Below, piece after piece: positions 1 through 10,063 of a stretch of 64,000 bases of DNA (the first letter of the stretch is position 1; every line of letters begins with the position of its first letter). Made by a program: the position numbers and the translations under genes. The notes under the pieces were generated by a model. The model was not told the DNA's origin. It did no database searches and saw only the letters and a list, made by a program, of their open reading frames with translations. The DNA comes from an uncultured Candidatus Saccharibacteria bacterium (GTDB lineage: Bacteria; Patescibacteriota; Saccharimonadia; Saccharimonadales; Saccharimonadaceae): NCBI GenBank assembly GCA_946406315.1, contig CAMJKD010000001.1, forward strand, positions 117,667 through 181,666, read 5' to 3'.

Positions 1-99
1 TAGTAATGGTGAAAAAGAAGAAACGATAGACCGTAGGATCTGTAAATGAAACCACACATTAAGCGATACGAAAGTTACTCCAAACATCTCTATTTTCGC

Positions 100-133
100 A
101 AAAACACCCCCGTTAGCGAATGCTAACGAGGGC
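100..133 (-). terminator. Rho-independent terminator, minus strand
   Basis: An 11-bp stem (107-117 with 122-132) is followed, on the minus strand, by a T-run read from the A-tract at 100-104. It lies about 150 nt downstream of the 280-636 gene and is its likely end. Confidence 0.6.
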
Positions 134-143
134 GTAAGGTGTG

Positions 144-188
144 GGATGTTATGGATTAGCTAGAATAATCCATGAGACATCTTTTTTT
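144..188 (+). terminator. Rho-independent terminator, plus strand
   Basis: A two-part stem (GATGT/ACATC enclosing ATGGATTA/TAATCCAT) runs straight into seven T. It ends a plus-strand transcript entering from before the window. A short open frame at 2-49 may be the last codons of that gene, but it is too short to assign. Confidence 0.7.
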
Positions 189-279
189 GAGACTCGTGAA
201 CTAACCAGGCGTCATCTCGGAAAACCATTTGTCAATCACAGAGTGGCATACTTAGAGCAAAGCTCTAAAAGCTTGTCGC

Positions 280-636
280 TCAACAGACTGTCGCCGCGCC
301 CGAGTCCACGAACTCTTTGAAAGGATCGTCTGTTTTGGCTTTGAAAAGGAATTTTCCAAAGCGCTGAAGATACGGCGTTTCACGGCAACTCTCCAAAAGG
401 GAGCGAGCAATCATCGTGGACATGGAAGTCCCAATCTTGACATGGCCTTCTTTGAAAGCGGAGTCAAGTTCGCGCAGGATGATGTTCGTATAGTCACGAA
501 CAATCAGCTCTTCCATAGCGGAGATTGCAAGCTGTGTGCTTCCGATTTTTAAGCCAGTCGCGAACATATCTTTGACGATCGATATGCCGCCGATAGAAGC
601 GTAGAGTTCTTTTGCTGTAAGGTTCTCGCATAACAT
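280..636 (-). CDS. Hypothetical protein, 118 aa
   Basis: I do not recognise this protein. It is a soluble, mixed-charge, probably helical protein without signal peptide or membrane segment. The start is supported by a strong ribosome binding site (GGAGG, 8 nt before ATG), and a TATAAT-type -10 lies further upstream on the same strand around 719-724. The gene stands alone: plus-strand terminator on one side, tRNA-Leu on the other. A TTAGAGC/GCTCTAA inverted repeat (about 250-267) lies just past the stop but lacks a T-run. Its function cannot be inferred from sequence or context. Confidence 0.65.
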   Translation of the reverse strand: MLCENLTAKELYASIGGISIVKDMFATGLKIGSTQLAISAMEELIVRDYTNIILRELDSAFKEGHVKIGTSMSTMIARSLLESCRETPYLQRFGKFLFKAKTDDPFKEFVDSGAATVC

Positions 637-862
637 AGTTATACCTCCTGCGTTTTAAGCCCGTGTGGCTCTAGATTTTTCGAGAGCGTAAGAAACGAGT
701 TCCGGACTCTCTGTTTAATTATAACATTTATAGAGGTAGATCACGGTTTTTAATACGTTTCTTGTCGTAAAAATGGTATAAAAATAACCCTCTATTCTCA
801 CAAGGGATTTAACAGGCATTTATAAATTACGGAATAGTTAAAAAACAATTTTATAAACCGTT

Positions 863-949
863 TGGTGGGCGAGGAGGGACTTGAACCCTCACGGTCGTGA
901 GACCAACAGATTTTGAGTCTGTCGTGTATACCAATTTCACCACTCGCCC
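863..949 (-). tRNA. tRNA-Leu (anticodon CAA)
   Basis: The minus strand folds into a class II tRNA: acceptor GGGCGAG/CTCGCCC, discriminator A, encoded CCA, a long variable arm, the T-loop TTCAAGT and an anticodon loop CTCAAAA giving CAA, which reads UUG. A TGG-TAGAAT extended -10 lies upstream at about 970-975, facing away from the sortase promoter. Confidence 0.95.
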
Positions 950-996
950 AGAGTGATTTAGATGTCTAGATTCTACCATAAAATAGTGAATTATGC

Positions 997-1002
997 TAGA
1001 AT
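997..1002 (+). promoter_or_regulatory. -10 element of leaderless sortase gene
   Basis: TGC-TAGAAT (extended -10) ends 7 nt before the ATG at 1010, so transcription should begin at or next to the start codon. This argues against the upstream ATG at 962. Confidence 0.6.
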
Positions 1003-1009
1003 AAGGGCA

Positions 1010-2275
1010 ATGGATAACAGTAAAGGTGGGCAGAGTAGCGCGATGCCGGGCTGGAATGCTTGGGCGGCTGCGGGAAATAGGGCTGGACAGGGAATAGTTG
1101 CTAAACAGCAACAGCTGACTGGTGCTCAGATTAGTGCACGCATGCAGCAAAAAACTGCCACCGACTTGGCGCGTAAGAAGCTACTTGATGCCTACAGAAT
1201 TACACAGGGACGGGAGCATAAGGAGCCGACCAAGACCTCTCCGAAGCCGCAGACGATTTCGCATGATTGGCAGAGGTATCATTCGGCGTGGCAAAATTAT
1301 TACCAGAAATATTACGGTGAATATTATGGTAAAGTGGCGCGCGAATATGTAGCACGCGAGAAGATGAAGATGGAGCGAGCGCAACTCGAAAAGGAGCGCA
1401 AAGAGAAGGAGACAACCCATGCGTTGCCGGTGGTGGCAAATGCCACGGTGACAGATGAATCGCAAGAGCTTCAAAATGATTTTCGTGAGAAGATTCGGAA
1501 AAAGGCCGAGAAACGGGCGAATAAATTGCGCCGTTCGAAACATTTTATTCCTTTGTTGATTGGTGGATTAATTTTACTAATTGGTTTCTGTTTTCAATAT
1601 AACCAAGTGATTGCTTCGCATATTGTTGCCTATATGTCGCCGGGTAATACAGAAGTAAATGAGATTACGGCGATTGATCCAACTTTATCGATTAAAACGC
1701 ACGAGAGCCCTTATTTGATGATCCCAAAGTTAAATATTGAAGTACCAGTGGTATTTGGCGCAAAGAATGATGTTAATTCGATGAATGTGGCAATGGATAA
1801 TGGTGTGGCACATTTTTCTGTACCGGGTGCTTCAGCTACGCCGGGGCAGATTGGTAACTATGCAGTATCTGGTCACTCGGCTGGTAATATTTATCAGCAG
1901 AGTAATTATAAATTCATTTTTTCTGGTTTGACGCGTATGGCGGAAGGTGATTTGGTCTATATGGACTATAATAATGTGCGTTATACCTATAAAATAACTG
2001 GCACGAAAACTGTGAAGCCAACTGATGTGGCGTCTTTGAAAAAGATTGCAAATGATAATCAGGGCAAACCGATGATTACATTGATTACTTGTGTACCATT
2101 AGGCACATCACGCGAACGGTTGTTGGTGTATGGTGAACAGATTGCGCCAAACTACGAGAACGCGTCGACGACGAATCCTGAAGAAGGAAAAGAGGACGAC
2201 GGGAAGACTGAGATGCCGGCAAATCATGATTCGCCACTTGAAGGTTTCTGGAAGTGGCTAACTGGTCAGTCTTAG
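1010..2275 (+). CDS. Sortase-family transpeptidase, membrane anchored
   Basis: This 421-aa protein has a long, basic, Lys/Gln-rich cytoplasmic N-terminus, one membrane segment at about residues 177-200, and an extracellular sortase domain. The domain shows the catalytic His in a VSGHSAG motif (about 288), the nucleophilic Cys in TLITCVPLG (about 361) and the partner Arg in TSRERL a few residues later. Sortases cleave C-terminal sorting signals and attach proteins to wall or pilus acceptors. No substrate with an obvious LPXTG-type signal is encoded in this window. The N-terminal extension of about 175 residues is unusually long. The downstream convergent gene ends 8 bp away. Confidence 0.88.
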   Translation: MDNSKGGQSSAMPGWNAWAAAGNRAGQGIVAKQQQLTGAQISARMQQKTATDLARKKLLDAYRITQGREHKEPTKTSPKPQTISHDWQRYHSAWQNYYQKYYGEYYGKVAREYVAREKMKMERAQLEKERKEKETTHALPVVANATVTDESQELQNDFREKIRKKAEKRANKLRRSKHFIPLLIGGLILLIGFCFQYNQVIASHIVAYMSPGNTEVNEITAIDPTLSIKTHESPYLMIPKLNIEVPVVFGAKNDVNSMNVAMDNGVAHFSVPGASATPGQIGNYAVSGHSAGNIYQQSNYKFIFSGLTRMAEGDLVYMDYNNVRYTYKITGTKTVKPTDVASLKKIANDNQGKPMITLITCVPLGTSRERLLVYGEQIAPNYENASTTNPEEGKEDDGKTEMPANHDSPLEGFWKWLTGQS

Positions 2276-2283
2276 ATAAATAA

Positions 2284-3735
2284 TTATTCTAACTTTTGAC
2301 GTTTTAGGGCGTAGATTGTATCTGATTCGGCAGACTTGCTTTCAAAGAAGTAAAGCCAGCGGTTATTCTCGGTGATATTGATTGGAAGGGAGTTGTTTAC
2401 GTCGAGAATTTCGCGGCGATTGTTGCCATCGAAGTCGCGGATAATTATTTTTTTATTACTATTTTCCCAGATTAGGTAACTGTCTAGCCAGTTAAGCTTG
2501 GTGATTTCGGTTTCTACAGTCGAATCGTAGTAATTTCGGGTTTCAATGTCGACCGAAGTGAGATTATTGGCGCCAGTAAAGATAACGATGCGTCCGAGTT
2601 GGTTGGTGCTAACTAGGTTTGGAGTGTACTCAAGGTCGCGCTTAATGATTTTTTTAAGGTTATTGTTTTTGCTTGGTCGGTCAAAAGATGGATAGGTACC
2701 ACTGGATACCACGATATGATTATCAGTGCTATATGCGAGCCAAGATTCGTTCCAATAGCTGCCCATGGCAAGTGTAATGTTTGATTTCTTTTCTTTAAGA
2801 TCAAGAATAGTGGTCGACCCTTTTTCGCCCTCCTTGAAGATACGTAGCTTGCGATTGTTATTATCTTCTTCGTCTATGTCTACAAAAGCGATGACGTCTT
2901 TATTATTCGTAAATTGTTCAACATTTGAGATGATGACGCCAGAGATAGATTGACTATTTGTATCGATGATATGAATGCGTCCATTCTCTAGGGCCCATAG
3001 TTTTGAAGCGGAGTCATTAAGAATGTGAATGTCCGTAAAGGTCATGCCAAATTTGGCATCAAGATTAACGCTTTTAGTAACATTATCTAAATCAATGAGG
3101 TGCCAGCTGGTTTTTTGGGAGCGAGTCCAAGAAACGATGATTTTATTGCCTGTGTCATTCCAGGACATTAGTTTAATCTCGCCCTCTAATACATTTTCAG
3201 TTTTACTAAGAGCGTCATTTAGTGAGATTTTATGAGTATTGATTTTTTCGCCCTGAATATCGATATATTGGATGACTGGAGAATTGTGTTCAATTATGAG
3301 AAGGTGTTTGCGATCGGAAGAATACGCAGCCAGACGGATGTCGCTGTAGTTTGCTACGTTAGTAATTTCGGTATTTGTAGGAAAAAGTCGAGCCCACTCA
3401 ACGCGCGTAAGTAGGCCAGGATCGACATTAATAGTTTTTTCCCAAGTATCGTAGCCAGGTTTACTGATTTTAACGTTATGTTTACCGGAGCTGAGCATTT
3501 TATTGAAATCGGTGCGGCTAAATTGGGCTTCGCCGTCTATTTCGACGGAAGATCCCTTAGGATTTGAGCTGATTTGAATCAGGCCAGATTGCTCAATGCC
3601 GCCTTTTTCGTTGAAGTTATAGCCCATAGCTATTAGCATGAGAACAAAAACAATGCCAATGACGGAGATGCCCATAAAAATATTTGTCATAATGACGCGG
3701 GTGTTTTCGAGTTTCTTTTTACGCTTTCTGTCCAT
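2284..3735 (-). CDS. Membrane-anchored PEGA-domain protein with beta-propeller-like region
   Basis: The 483-aa protein begins with a short basic tail and a membrane segment (about residues 15-40). A PEGA-type domain follows (about 50-120: SSNPKGSSVEIDGE, then GKHNVKISKPGYDTW). The rest is a long beta-rich region with repeated blades, suggestive of a WD40/TolB-like propeller. PEGA domains are found in surface proteins. The role is unknown, probably ligand or cell-wall interaction outside the membrane. A TATAAT element lies upstream near 3770 on the minus strand. The gene converges on the sortase gene with only 8 bp between them. Confidence 0.7.
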   Translation of the reverse strand: MDRKRKKKLENTRVIMTNIFMGISVIGIVFVLMLIAMGYNFNEKGGIEQSGLIQISSNPKGSSVEIDGEAQFSRTDFNKMLSSGKHNVKISKPGYDTWEKTINVDPGLLTRVEWARLFPTNTEITNVANYSDIRLAAYSSDRKHLLIIEHNSPVIQYIDIQGEKINTHKISLNDALSKTENVLEGEIKLMSWNDTGNKIIVSWTRSQKTSWHLIDLDNVTKSVNLDAKFGMTFTDIHILNDSASKLWALENGRIHIIDTNSQSISGVIISNVEQFTNNKDVIAFVDIDEEDNNNRKLRIFKEGEKGSTTILDLKEKKSNITLAMGSYWNESWLAYSTDNHIVVSSGTYPSFDRPSKNNNLKKIIKRDLEYTPNLVSTNQLGRIVIFTGANNLTSVDIETRNYYDSTVETEITKLNWLDSYLIWENSNKKIIIRDFDGNNRREILDVNNSLPINITENNRWLYFFESKSAESDTIYALKRQKLE

Positions 3736-3908
3736 TATCTTAGCTCAAGTCTTTTGTTAGCTTTGGATGTAATTATATAACAAAAAAATGCTTATGGTTA
3801 AAAAACGAGAACGTAGTTGAATAAATTATTTTTCGATAACAGCAAAATGCTATTGATTTTCGTACGCTTATGTTTTAAGATTACATTAGCAGTATAAAGT
3901 GAGGAAAA

Positions 3909-4997
3909 ATGGACGGAGTTATTAGAAAAGGGAGAAACTCGACGGCTAATCATGCTAGTTCGGTTGATCACCACCGTGTACAAAAATCCTCAACTTTGAA
4001 CCGTAAGTTCGTGAAAAGACCGACTGCAAAACCAAAAATTCGTAGTACTGTGGCTGCTGGCTCAAAAAGCTTACGTCAACAGGGCTATAATCGGACAATT
4101 TTGCAGAAGGGTGGTAGCGTAAAGCTTCAGCCGATTCAGAAATCTATTGCACAACAGAGAGCTACGCAGGGCGGCGAACAACAAGTTAAAGTTGATGGCG
4201 TTGAAAAAGTCGCTGTGCGTCGTGCGGATACACAGCAGCAAAATCAAATACAAGCTAAGCGTCAGGCGGCGGCTCGTAGAATCGTGCAAAAGCGTAGCAG
4301 CGATGTTTATGTTAAGAATGCGCAGGCGGTTGCGGCGAATCAACGCATGGCAGCAAGGAAGAGCGCGGCTTATCAAGGCGGTACCGTAAAGTGCTTGACT
4401 GCGCAACAGATGAAAGACCGTGCAATTCAGGAAGCATTGAGCCGGATGAATAAGATAGATCAGGCGCAAAATACTGGTTCGAAGCAATCGATGCAGATAC
4501 AGTTTAACGAGTCTAGAGGGAAACAGGGCGGAATCTTCAAGGGCAAGAGATTTGCAATTGCGGCTAGTATGGCTATTATTACTTTAGCGGTACTTGGGTA
4601 TCTTGTTTATTTGAATATGCCAGATTTATCGGCACGCGTTGCGGCAATGCAGGCGGGTATCGAGAAATCGTATCCTAGTTATGTTCCGGCTAACTATCGT
4701 TTAGATGGATTAGTAAAGGAAGATAATGGACGTATCACGATGAATTTCAAAAATGATGCGAACGATAAATTTACGCTGCAAGAAGAAAAGTCTAGCTGGG
4801 ATTCAGTGGCAGTATTGGCTAACTATGTAAAGAAGAATTGGGGTTCTGATTACTCAATCGCAAAGGGTCAAGGCTTAACGATTTATGTTTCTGGGTCAAA
4901 TGCGGCCTGGGTAAATGGTGGAGTGCTTTACGTCATTACAGATACTGGAGGTCATTTGAGTTCGAGCGATTTGCACGATATAGCAGTTAGCCTATAA
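3909..4997 (+). CDS. Membrane protein with DUF4367-like C-terminal domain
   Basis: This 362-aa protein has about 210 residues of Gln/Lys/Arg-rich low-complexity sequence, one membrane segment (about 217-238) and an extracellular C-terminal domain. That domain contains YPSYVPANYRLDG, a beta-rich core and a WVNGGVLYVITD stretch, which is the pattern of DUF4367, a domain of unknown function. The start is supported by GTGAGGAAAA before ATG and a TATAAA-type -10. The gene is monocistronic and ends at the hairpin terminator at 5003-5026. The basic tail is shared in style with the sortase and other membrane proteins in this window. Confidence 0.65.
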   Translation: MDGVIRKGRNSTANHASSVDHHRVQKSSTLNRKFVKRPTAKPKIRSTVAAGSKSLRQQGYNRTILQKGGSVKLQPIQKSIAQQRATQGGEQQVKVDGVEKVAVRRADTQQQNQIQAKRQAAARRIVQKRSSDVYVKNAQAVAANQRMAARKSAAYQGGTVKCLTAQQMKDRAIQEALSRMNKIDQAQNTGSKQSMQIQFNESRGKQGGIFKGKRFAIAASMAIITLAVLGYLVYLNMPDLSARVAAMQAGIEKSYPSYVPANYRLDGLVKEDNGRITMNFKNDANDKFTLQEEKSSWDSVAVLANYVKKNWGSDYSIAKGQGLTIYVSGSNAAWVNGGVLYVITDTGGHLSSSDLHDIAVSL

Positions 4998-5002
4998 GAA
5001 TA

Positions 5003-5026
5003 GTCCACCGTAAGGTGGGCTTTTTG
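5003..5026 (+). terminator. Rho-independent terminator
   Basis: CCACC-GTAA-GGTGG stem followed by GCTTTTTG, directly after the 3909-4997 gene. Confidence 0.75.
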
Positions 5027-5064
5027 TCTCTTTGATATAATTATTTACAATAGAGGAGGTTGAA

Positions 5065-6321
5065 ATGATTGAATTTAAATACACGGGGGGAATTGTAAAT
5101 GAGGAAGAATACCAAAAGAAGATTGACGAAGCGCGTACTTATGTTGCGCGGGTAGAACAGGACAATTTTGGTGGTTGGGTAAATTTGCCAATCAATTACG
5201 ATAAGGATGAGTTTAAACGTATCAAAAAAGTGGCTGCGAAAATTAATGAGGATTCGGATTATTTAGTTTGTATCGGTATTGGCGGAAGTTATCTTGGACA
5301 TCGCGCGATAATTGAGGCGTTAGGCGGCGAAAGGGGGCACACTAAAATTCTTTATGCTGGTAATAGTTTAAGTGCACGTGCTTTAGAAAAAGTGATCGCG
5401 CAGCTGGGTGATGCAGATTTTTCCATTAACGTTATCTCAAAATCTGGAACAACAACAGAGCCGGCCGTAGCATTCCGTCTTTTTAAGAAGATGCTGATTG
5501 AGAAATATGGCGAAGAAGGCGCGGCGAAACGTATATATGCTACTACTGATGCGACGAAGGGTGCATTGCACGATGAAGCAATAGCAAAAGGATATGAAAC
5601 ATTCGTGGTGCCAGATAATATTGGCGGCCGTTATTCGGTTTTGACGGCGGTTGGTTTGTTAGCGATTGCTGCGGCGGGAATTAACATTGATACTCTAATG
5701 GATGGGGCTGCGGAAGAGCGAGCGGGTTTAATTTCTGATGGTGGTGCTGCAGCGGAATATGCTGCGATGCGGAATTTATTGTTAGAGAAAGATTATAATA
5801 TTGAGATTTTGGCGAATTTTGAGCCGCAGTTTATGTATTTTAATGAGTGGTGGAAGCAGTTGTTCGGAGAGAGCGAAGGTAAGGATCATAAGGGCGTTTA
5901 TCCGGCTAGCGTTATCGATTCGACTGATCTGCATTCGTTGGGGCAATATATTCAGCAAGGGCGCCGAAATTTGTTTGAAACTTTTGTGGAATTACGCGAG
6001 GATTATGCAGGAATAAAAGTGGCTGAAGCGGTGGATGATTTGGATGGATTAAAATACCTTGAAGGGCGCGAGTTAGATAGTATTAATAAAATCGCCAATG
6101 CAGCAACGCGCGAAGCTCATATAGCAGGAGGTGTACCGGTACTTGAGGTTGTGATGCCGACAATTGACGAGCGTTCGCTTGGTGCGTTGCTTTATTTCTT
6201 TGAGATGAGTTGCGCTTTGAGTGGCTTTACTTTAGGAGTTAATCCTTTCGATCAGCCAGGCGTTGAGGCATATAAGACGCGTATGTTTGAGCTGCTTGGT
6301 AAGCCTGGATATAATAATTAG
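5065..6321 (+). CDS. pgi: Glucose-6-phosphate isomerase
   Basis: This enzyme interconverts glucose-6-phosphate and fructose-6-phosphate in the cytoplasm. The 418-aa protein is shorter than the common ~450-550 aa forms but keeps the landmarks: the phosphate-binding SKSGTTTEP loop (about 125-133), [13 protein letters not shown] (about 186), the His in DLHSLGQ (about 289), the Glu in NLFETFVE (about 305) and the Lys in [12 protein letters not shown] near the C-terminus. The start has a GAGGAGG ribosome binding site. It converges on enolase, with the two stops overlapping by 4 bp, so the two glycolytic genes form a tail-to-tail pair. Confidence 0.95.
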   Translation: MIEFKYTGGIVNEEEYQKKIDEARTYVARVEQDNFGGWVNLPINYDKDEFKRIKKVAAKINEDSDYLVCIGIGGSYLGHRAIIEALGGERGHTKILYAGNSLSARALEKVIAQLGDADFSINVISKSGTTTEPAVAFRLFKKMLIEKYGEEGAAKRIYATTDATKGALHDEAIAKGYETFVVPDNIGGRYSVLTAVGLLAIAAAGINIDTLMDGAAEERAGLISDGGAAAEYAAMRNLLLEKDYNIEILANFEPQFMYFNEWWKQLFGESEGKDHKGVYPASVIDSTDLHSLGQYIQQGRRNLFETFVELREDYAGIKVAEAVDDLDGLKYLEGRELDSINKIANAATREAHIAGGVPVLEVVMPTIDERSLGALLYFFEMSCALSGFTLGVNPFDQPGVEAYKTRMFELLGKPGYNN

Positions 6322-7613
6322 CGCTTAAAGGGGTTTTCGAGGCCGAGTTTTGAGTTGGCTTCAGTTATGCGCATGAGCTCATTGTATTTTGCAATGCGTT
6401 CTGTGCGCGAGAGAGAACCGGTCTTAATTTGTCCGGTGCCGAGGCCGACGGCAAGATGTGCGATTGACGTATCTTCAGTTTCGCCGGAGCGATGAGATAT
6501 GACACAGCGATAGTTGTTTTGTTTGGCGAGCAATACGGCATCGATTGTTTCGGTAAGGGTGCCGATTTGGTTAGGTTTGATGAGGATGGCATTAGCCGCT
6601 TTTTCATCAATGCCACGTTGAAGTAACTTTGAATTAGTGACGAATAGGTCGTCGCCGACGAGTTGGAGGCGATCGTTGAAGCGTTCAGTAAGCATCTTCC
6701 AACCGTTCCAGTCATTTTCGCCAAGGCCATCTTCGATGGAGACGACAGGGTAGTTGTCGATAATCCATTGATACCAGTTAGCGAGGTCGTCGCTGGTTTT
6801 CCAGTCACCATTAGTTCTAAGTTCGTAATGGTCGTCTTTAGCAAATTCGGAAGCGGCAATATCCATAGCGATAGCGATATTTTTGCCGAGTTCATAGCCA
6901 GCTCTTTCGACGGCGAGTTTGATGAGCTCGAGGGGTTCATTATTGCCATCTCTAACAAATGGAGCGTAACCGCCTTCGTCGCCGACGGTAGTGGCGTATC
7001 CGCGTTCTTTTAAGACGTTTTTGAGGGCATGAAACACTTCTGCACCCATACGGACAGCTTCGGCCATATTGCCAGCACTGATCGGTATAATCATGTATTC
7101 TTGAAAATCGGTAGACCAATCTGCGTGTGCGCCACCATTCATGACGTTCATCATTGGCATTGGTAGTCTCATGTCGTCGTTAGTACCTGCAACTTCGGCA
7201 ATATATTCATAAAAACGCATACGCTTAGCGTGAGCAACGGCTTTGGCGCAAGCGAGCGATACGGCTAAAATCGCGTTGGCTCCGAGGTTTGATTTATTTT
7301 CGGTGCCATCTAGGTCGAGCATAAGGCGATCAATTTGGCGCTGGTTGCTAGCATCGTTACCGATGAGGACGTCGCTAATTTTATTATTTACATTCCAGAC
7401 GGCTTTAAGAACGCCTTTTCCGTTGTAGTGGTCTTTATCGCCATCGCGAAGTTCAAGAGCCTCGCCGGCACCAGTTGAAGCGCCAGAAGGAACAGCGGCA
7501 CGGCCAGCGTGTCCACTTTCGAGGATAACGTCGGCTTCAACGGTTGGATTGCCACGTGAATCAATAATTTGACGGGCATGAATAAAGTTAATATTGCAGT
7601 TAGTTTTTTGCAT
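6318..7613 (-). CDS. eno: Enolase (phosphopyruvate hydratase)
   Basis: Enolase converts 2-phosphoglycerate to phosphoenolpyruvate and needs Mg2+. The 431-aa protein has normal length and all family motifs: [17 protein letters not shown] near residue 45, the GDEGGYAP loop, the metal-binding [11 protein letters not shown], the catalytic Lys in [13 protein letters not shown] and [18 protein letters not shown] near the C-terminus. The start has GGGAG upstream, and a TGC-TATAAT promoter precedes it. It converges on pgi with a 4-bp overlap, and pyk and pgk lie about 25 kb away in the same window. Confidence 0.97.
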   Translation of the reverse strand: MQKTNCNINFIHARQIIDSRGNPTVEADVILESGHAGRAAVPSGASTGAGEALELRDGDKDHYNGKGVLKAVWNVNNKISDVLIGNDASNQRQIDRLMLDLDGTENKSNLGANAILAVSLACAKAVAHAKRMRFYEYIAEVAGTNDDMRLPMPMMNVMNGGAHADWSTDFQEYMIIPISAGNMAEAVRMGAEVFHALKNVLKERGYATTVGDEGGYAPFVRDGNNEPLELIKLAVERAGYELGKNIAIAMDIAASEFAKDDHYELRTNGDWKTSDDLANWYQWIIDNYPVVSIEDGLGENDWNGWKMLTERFNDRLQLVGDDLFVTNSKLLQRGIDEKAANAILIKPNQIGTLTETIDAVLLAKQNNYRCVISHRSGETEDTSIAHLAVGLGTGQIKTGSLSRTERIAKYNELMRITEANSKLGLENPFKR

Positions 7614-7755
7614 AGGTGATGCCTTTCTTCTCCCTTGGATTATGCGAAATCTTTTGACTTAATTATAGCATAACGCTTAAGATTTGTTATTGGGATTTAT
7701 GTTTCTTTGTGCTATAGTTAAGCTAAAGCACAATTATAGGAGGGCAATATTAAGT

Positions 7756-8097
7756 ATGGCAACGAAAACTGCCACTAGAAAGAAAACAACAACAAAGAAG
7801 CCATCGGCAAGGAAGGCTTCGAGTAAGAGCGACTTGTTGCCAATTGGCATCTACAAGGAAAATCATCCAGAGAAACATATAGCAACTGGAAAATACAAAG
7901 TGTTCTTTGTGATATTTGGAGTATTGATGGTTGCTTTCGCTGCATTGGCTGTATATTTGTTTATATTCTCAAGCAATTTACTTAATGAGTATGAAAAGGC
8001 TGTCGAATGCCAAAATAGTGGCGTTTGCAATACGCACGTAAAAGAATCAGCTAAGATTGATGGCGCTAGTATCACTGAAGGTGGTGACGGACAGTAA
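7756..8097 (+). CDS. Small membrane protein with Lys/Thr-rich basic N-terminus
   Basis: The 113-aa protein has about 30 residues of Lys/Thr/Ser/Ala repeats resembling histone-H1-like tails, a short linker and one membrane segment (about 49-71), then a short Cys-containing outer tail. The ATG at 7756 is chosen because AGGAGGG lies upstream and the promoter TTGGGA-17-TATAGT ends after the earlier in-frame ATG at 7684. A similar style of protein follows at 8128. It is unrecognised. The basic tail could contact DNA, RNA or acidic partners at the inner membrane face, which is inference. Confidence 0.6.
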   Translation: MATKTATRKKTTTKKPSARKASSKSDLLPIGIYKENHPEKHIATGKYKVFFVIFGVLMVAFAALAVYLFIFSSNLLNEYEKAVECQNSGVCNTHVKESAKIDGASITEGGDGQ

Positions 8098-8127
8098 GGT
8101 AGAATTACTAACTGATACTGATGAAAT

Positions 8128-9999
8128 ATGGACGATAAGGAAGTAATTGACGAGGAGGCTGTTGCGGAAGAGGAATTTGTTTCTGATTTAGAAGACACGA
8201 TTGAAAATCCATTAGTATATGATGGTGATAGACTTACGGTTCAAAATAAAGTAATGCAAGAAGATGGGGGAAAGAAGGAAGAATTGGCTGGAGCGATAGG
8301 TTCTGGCGAATTGGTAGTTAATAAACCATTTAATAATGAAGAAGCTTTAAGGAGCGAAAATATGAATGATGGAGATAATCCTTTCGGTTCGGATAGTACA
8401 ACTAACGAAGGTTTTGGCGGACCAGATAAGGCGCCGCTAGAAGATGCTGCTGAGACGATTGCGCCGTCTGCTACCTCTAATGGGGCAGAGGCGCCGGTTG
8501 CCGCAAATACTACGGGTGGTGGCGAGTCTGTCGGGGCAGCAGCTCCTGCCGCGGAGAGCTGGTCAACGCCGACTCCGGCGCCAGTAGAAAATCTGGGCGA
8601 ATCGGCGACCGCTAATCCTGCAGCGCCAGTTACGGGTAGCGTATCGGTTGCTGAAAATCCAACTAATAATGCGAATGCGAATGCGCCAAAGAAAAAGAAA
8701 AAAACTGGTTTAATCATCGGTATCATCGTCGCTATATTATTGATTGGACTTGTGGTTGGCGGTGTAATATTTTATATGGCGCACGAATCGAAGGAACGAA
8801 CAGTTTTGGATGCAGTGACGAATTTGATTGGCGGTAATTCGCAACAGCTCGGTAGTTCTGTCAAGACAGACGCAAGGCAGTTTGACGGAACAATTAAGAT
8901 GACTGACATATCAGAGAATGGGGGTGGTGCAAAGGATGTGAACATTGCGAAGAGTGTTACCTTGTCATTCAAAGCAGATACGAAAGCATCGAATTTTAGC
9001 GGAACTGGTTCATTGGCGATAGATTTTACTAACGGAAAAAGTGTTTCGATTGACGTTAGTGCTGCTTATATGAGTAACGATGGTATTTACTTACAATTTA
9101 ATCAGTTGAAAGACGCTAAACTTGAAGATATATTGTTTGGTTCGATGACAGGTGGAACAATGTGTGATGACGATAGCGGATCGATTGGACGAAATTGCAT
9201 TGACGATAGTGATATGAGCAATTTAGATGGCGGGCTTATGAGCAGTATGATATCGTCGTTAATCGAAGCGGTTGATGGTAAATGGTTTAAGATTGATAGT
9301 AGTACTTTTGCGGATACTGAGAATTATCAGAAAAGTTATAGCTGTATGACAGAGGCTCTGGATAAAGTGTCTTCTAAAGAAGTTAAGGATAAGATTGCCG
9401 CTATTTATAAGAGCCATCCGTTTGTAGAGAATGACGACGAGAAAGGTATAAGCGACGCAGACGGCTTAAAGTATTTTTCAGTAAGGACAAGTGATGACAA
9501 GTATCAAGCATTCCTAGATGAGGTGAAGGGACTTGATGCCGTAAAAAGTCTAAGAACTTGTGTGGATGGTAGCTCGGATTCGTCATATGGAGATAAAGAA
9601 GATGAGAAAGAGAAGATTACTGCGGAAATCAAACTTGGCATTACTGGATGGAGCCATGAACTAAAGGTGGTTAAGGGTAATATTAAGAGTAAATCTGCCA
9701 ATATGGATATTGACGTTAAGATTGGTTATGAAGAGAAGAGCGTAGTAGCTCCAACTGATAGTGCAAAGACTATTGAAGATTTGGGTAAAGACTTCATGTC
9801 TTCATTTGTCAAATCAACATTTATGACGAACTACGTTGAACAATTGGCTAAGCAGACATGCGCAAGCTATATTTCGAACGCATCGGTCTATAATCAATGT
9901 GTTGAAAAAGTTAAAGAGACGTATACTGCTAAGATGTTGGAAGAAATCATGGGCAATATTGTGCCTGGAGTAACGCAGACTTCGGCTTTATTGCAATAG
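8128..9999 (+). CDS. Large membrane-anchored surface protein of unknown family
   Basis: This 623-aa protein has an acidic, Ala/Pro/Glu-rich N-terminal half (about 1-190), a poly-Lys patch and a membrane segment (about 192-215), then a ~400-aa beta-rich outer domain with several Cys, including CDDDSGSIGRNCIDD. The charge order puts the acidic region inside the cell, which is unusual for such a long low-complexity stretch. The gene follows the small basic membrane protein at 7756 by 30 bp. The acid/base contrast suggests that the two could pair, which is inference. It ends at a strong terminator. Confidence 0.6.
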   Translation: MDDKEVIDEEAVAEEEFVSDLEDTIENPLVYDGDRLTVQNKVMQEDGGKKEELAGAIGSGELVVNKPFNNEEALRSENMNDGDNPFGSDSTTNEGFGGPDKAPLEDAAETIAPSATSNGAEAPVAANTTGGGESVGAAAPAAESWSTPTPAPVENLGESATANPAAPVTGSVSVAENPTNNANANAPKKKKKTGLIIGIIVAILLIGLVVGGVIFYMAHESKERTVLDAVTNLIGGNSQQLGSSVKTDARQFDGTIKMTDISENGGGAKDVNIAKSVTLSFKADTKASNFSGTGSLAIDFTNGKSVSIDVSAAYMSNDGIYLQFNQLKDAKLEDILFGSMTGGTMCDDDSGSIGRNCIDDSDMSNLDGGLMSSMISSLIEAVDGKWFKIDSSTFADTENYQKSYSCMTEALDKVSSKEVKDKIAAIYKSHPFVENDDEKGISDADGLKYFSVRTSDDKYQAFLDEVKGLDAVKSLRTCVDGSSDSSYGDKEDEKEKITAEIKLGITGWSHELKVVKGNIKSKSANMDIDVKIGYEEKSVVAPTDSAKTIEDLGKDFMSSFVKSTFMTNYVEQLAKQTCASYISNASVYNQCVEKVKETYTAKMLEEIMGNIVPGVTQTSALLQ

Positions 10000-10009
10000 G
10001 CTAAAAACT

Positions 10010-10042
10010 AAAAACCACCTCTATGAAAAGAGGTGGTTTTTG
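10010..10042 (+). terminator. Strong rho-independent terminator
   Basis: A perfect stem ACCACCTCT/AGAGGTGGT is followed by TTTTTG. The uvrC promoter begins immediately after it. Confidence 0.85.
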
Positions 10043-10063
10043 ATGATACAATTAAAGAGTATT

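Noticed and set aside
851..1150. 99-aa minus-strand ORF through the tRNA-Leu
   Set aside because: It is the tRNA and sortase leader read in a chance frame.
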